DNA of 64,000 nt from Frigoriflavimonas asaccharolytica (GTDB taxonomy: Bacteria > Bacteroidota > Bacteroidia > Flavobacteriales > Weeksellaceae), in contig NZ_JABSNO010000008.1 of NCBI RefSeq assembly GCF_013294015.1, positions 1 through 64,000 of the forward strand, in the 5' to 3' direction. Made by a program: the position numbers and the translations under genes. Shown here piece by piece: positions 62,317 to 64,000 of this stretch. Positions within the stretch are counted from its first letter, which is position 1, and every line of letters begins with the position of its first letter. The notes below the pieces were generated by a model that did not search any database, was not told the origin of the DNA, and saw only the letters and a program-made list of their open reading frames with translations.

Positions 62317-62814
62317 ATGAAAATTGCACTAGCTAAAGAAAGCGATATTTTAGAAATTCAAAAAATTGCAACCCAATCTTGGCAAGAAAATTATCAAAAC
62401 ATAATTTCCCAAGAGCAAATAGATTACATGCTTCATTTAATGTATAATGAAAAGGAGTTGCAAAATCATTTTCAAAATGAGAATTACTCCTATTTTTTCA
62501 TAGAAAATGAATCTGAAATGCGAATTGGAATAATGGGTGTAGAAATAAATACTGAGGAAAAAAGCACAAAACTTCATAGACTTTACCTTCTGAAATCTGA
62601 GAAAGGAAAGGGTTTTGGTAAACTCGCAATAGAATTTCTGAAAAATTGGGTAAAAGAAAAAGAAAACTCTAGGATAATATTAAACGTTAATAAATTTAAT
62701 CCTGCCAAGGAATTTTATTTAAAGAATGGATTCTCAGTTTATTCTGAAGGTATTTTTGACATTGGAAACAGTTTTGTAATGGACGATTACTTGATGGAAT
62801 TTGTTTTAAGCTAA
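62317..62814 (+). CDS. GNAT family N-acetyltransferase
   Basis: The 165-residue protein has the GNAT fold: a start strand MKIALAKESDILEIQKIA, the acetyl-CoA-binding LHRLYLLKSEKGKGFGKLAI and an end motif AKEFYLKNGFSVYSEG. Substrate unknown. It is 11 nt after dapA and likely cotranscribed. Confidence 0.9.
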   Translation: MKIALAKESDILEIQKIATQSWQENYQNIISQEQIDYMLHLMYNEKELQNHFQNENYSYFFIENESEMRIGIMGVEINTEEKSTKLHRLYLLKSEKGKGFGKLAIEFLKNWVKEKENSRIILNVNKFNPAKEFYLKNGFSVYSEGIFDIGNSFVMDDYLMEFVLS

Positions 62815-62943
62815 ATTTAAATATTTAATTTTTACACTTTATTATTCGATTTTTATATAAATGGAATGTTTTCTTGCTAAATAATTATATAATATGTAAA
62901 AATTGTTTTAGATTTACATTTTTAAAAATTAAACCATTCATCT

Positions 62944-63501
62944 ATGAAAATCTATTTAAAATTTGATTTTAATACGATTTGCAAAAAAGTATTGCAAGAA
63001 AAACTGGATACAAAAAACCTAAAGCACAGAGTTTTAAGCTTTGGAGAAGTAGATTTTCTAGAGCACGTCTCAAAAGAAGATTTAGCAGATCTTGCTTCAG
63101 ATTTTGCAGAATATGGTATAGAAATAATTGAAGATCAGAAAACTGCACTCGTGCAAAAAATTAAAGACACCCTAGTAAACATGGTGTTTTCTGATGAAGA
63201 TATTCATGTAAAATCATCTGTGTATTTAGCAGAAAAGCTTAACCATAGTTATGGCTACCTTTCAAATTTATTCTCAGAAGTCACGTATACTTCTATAGAG
63301 AATTACCTTATCATGCAAAGAATTGAGCGTGCAAAACAATTAATTGTTAATAATAAACTCACGCTTACAGAAATTTCTTACAAATTGCATTATTCTAGCG
63401 TAGCACATTTGAGCACACAGTTCAAAAATACGACAGGTATTACGCCTTCGCAGTTTCAAAAAATTATCTCTAAAAGAAGAGATATTGCCAATAAATCTTA
63501 A
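62944..63501 (+). CDS. AraC-type transcriptional regulator
   Basis: The 185-residue protein has a C-terminal AraC double helix-turn-helix (~95-180; KSSVYLAEKLNHSYGYLSNL, LTLTEISYKLHYSSVAHLST, TGITPSQFQKI). The N-terminal ~90 residues have no known sensor domain. It lies 15 nt before a response-regulator gene and is probably cotranscribed with it. Confidence 0.88.
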   Translation: MKIYLKFDFNTICKKVLQEKLDTKNLKHRVLSFGEVDFLEHVSKEDLADLASDFAEYGIEIIEDQKTALVQKIKDTLVNMVFSDEDIHVKSSVYLAEKLNHSYGYLSNLFSEVTYTSIENYLIMQRIERAKQLIVNNKLTLTEISYKLHYSSVAHLSTQFKNTTGITPSQFQKIISKRRDIANKS

Positions 63502-63516
63502 TTTCAATTTTACATT

Positions 63517-63963
63517 ATGAATAAAGAATACATCCATATAATATTAGCAGACGACGATGAAGACGATAGATTATTCTTCACAGATGCATTTGAAGAGTTG
63601 AAAATTAGTACAAAAGTACAAACCTATAATGATGGGTCTGAATTGATGGATTATTTGAATAGTGAAGATGCCATATTACCAGAAATTTTATTCTTAGATC
63701 TAAATATGCCGAAAAAAAACGGCCTAGAATGTTTGGCTGAAATAAAAGCAAACGAAAAATTTTCTGATGTAGCCATTGCTATTTATTCTACATCATCTTC
63801 GGAGGAACATATACAAGAAACTTTTGTGAGCGGTGCCAATATTTACATCAAAAAGCCAAACGATTTTGAAAAATTGAAAAAAGTGCTTTCAGATGTAGTC
63901 ACAATCAACTGGCAATACCAAACTTCTGGTTTAAACAAAGACAATTTCCTTTTAAGAATCTAA
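63517..63963 (+). CDS. CheY-like response regulator, single receiver domain
   Basis: The 148-residue protein is a receiver domain alone: acidic pair ILADDDEDDRLFFTDAFEEL, phosphorylation site LFLDLNMPKKNG (Asp in the middle), the Thr/Ser switch YSTSSSEEH and the conserved Lys in ANIYIKKPNDF. It resembles the Rcp1-type family. No output domain is present. No kinase is seen in the window. Confidence 0.93.
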   Translation: MNKEYIHIILADDDEDDRLFFTDAFEELKISTKVQTYNDGSELMDYLNSEDAILPEILFLDLNMPKKNGLECLAEIKANEKFSDVAIAIYSTSSSEEHIQETFVSGANIYIKKPNDFEKLKKVLSDVVTINWQYQTSGLNKDNFLLRI

Positions 63964-64000
63964 AAAATTTCCAAAAATATTGAAGAAAAATTTTTCTTTT

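Noticed and set aside
1-64000. CRISPR array or insertion sequence
   Set aside because: I saw no regularly spaced direct repeats and no transposase-like protein in any frame.

Overview
The window looks like chromosome from a low-GC member of the Flavobacteriia, probably the Chryseobacterium/Kaistella group (Weeksellaceae). Reasons: AT-rich DNA, promoters of the Bacteroidota type (TAnnTTTG at -7), the gldKLMN gliding/type IX secretion operon, a PorZ-like protein with a type IX sorting tail, and a type VI secretion locus of the Bacteroidota subtype (T6SSiii). The genus is an inference from general similarity, not from a search.

Region 1 (1-19,430) is a T6SSiii locus. Core parts are tssH, a lytic transglycosylase and tssE on the left, and tssB-tssC on the right, all on the minus strand. 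The rest of the apparatus (tssD, F, G, I, K, N-R) is not here and presumably lies to the left. Between and beside the core genes are three cargo cassettes with the same order: (LysM or LysM-less accessory protein) - DUF4280 PAAR-like protein - large beta-rich putative effector - lipoprotein. Cassette A (2572 down to the left edge, minus) is cut by the window. Cassette B (11,523-6,905, minus) and cassette C (11,649-17,539, plus) are divergent. The B and C effectors are paralogues, their lipoproteins are paralogues, and both effector genes are split by a single frameshift at different places. Cassette B also carries a fragment of a second immunity-like lipoprotein, 136/137 nt identical to the intact copy next to it. 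This cargo region is the most interesting part of the window.

Region 2 (19,693-30,878): a FAD oxidoreductase, then gldN-gldM-gldL-gldK (minus), glmS, a DUF4270 lipoprotein and a half-length GT5 glycogen-synthase-like protein (minus), and divergent panC.

Region 3 (30,890-43,722): tRNA-Lys, tRNA-Leu, tRNA-Lys (minus), aroK, an S4 RNA-binding protein, a lipoprotein, an FMN glutamate-synthase-like protein, mtaB, two membrane proteins of unknown role, a SnoaL-like protein, a noncoding repeat-like element, a short alpha-glucan phosphorylase with Thr where the PLP lysine is expected, a small unknown protein, a DPP4-like S9 peptidase and a small lipoprotein.

Region 4 (43,799-54,654): DUF819 permease, three POT peptide transporters with a DUF1016 nuclease-like gene inserted between the first two, a thioredoxin-fold protein and recG. 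Import of small peptides (three POTs) beside an S9 dipeptidyl peptidase fits a peptide-feeding lifestyle.

Region 5 (54,658-63,963): an ECF sigma factor and its anti-sigma factor, a candidate structured small RNA, porZ-recO, S1/P1 nuclease and phytase-like esterase, dapA, a GNAT acetyltransferase, an AraC-type regulator and a CheY-like response regulator. No rRNA genes, insertion sequences or CRISPR arrays were seen.
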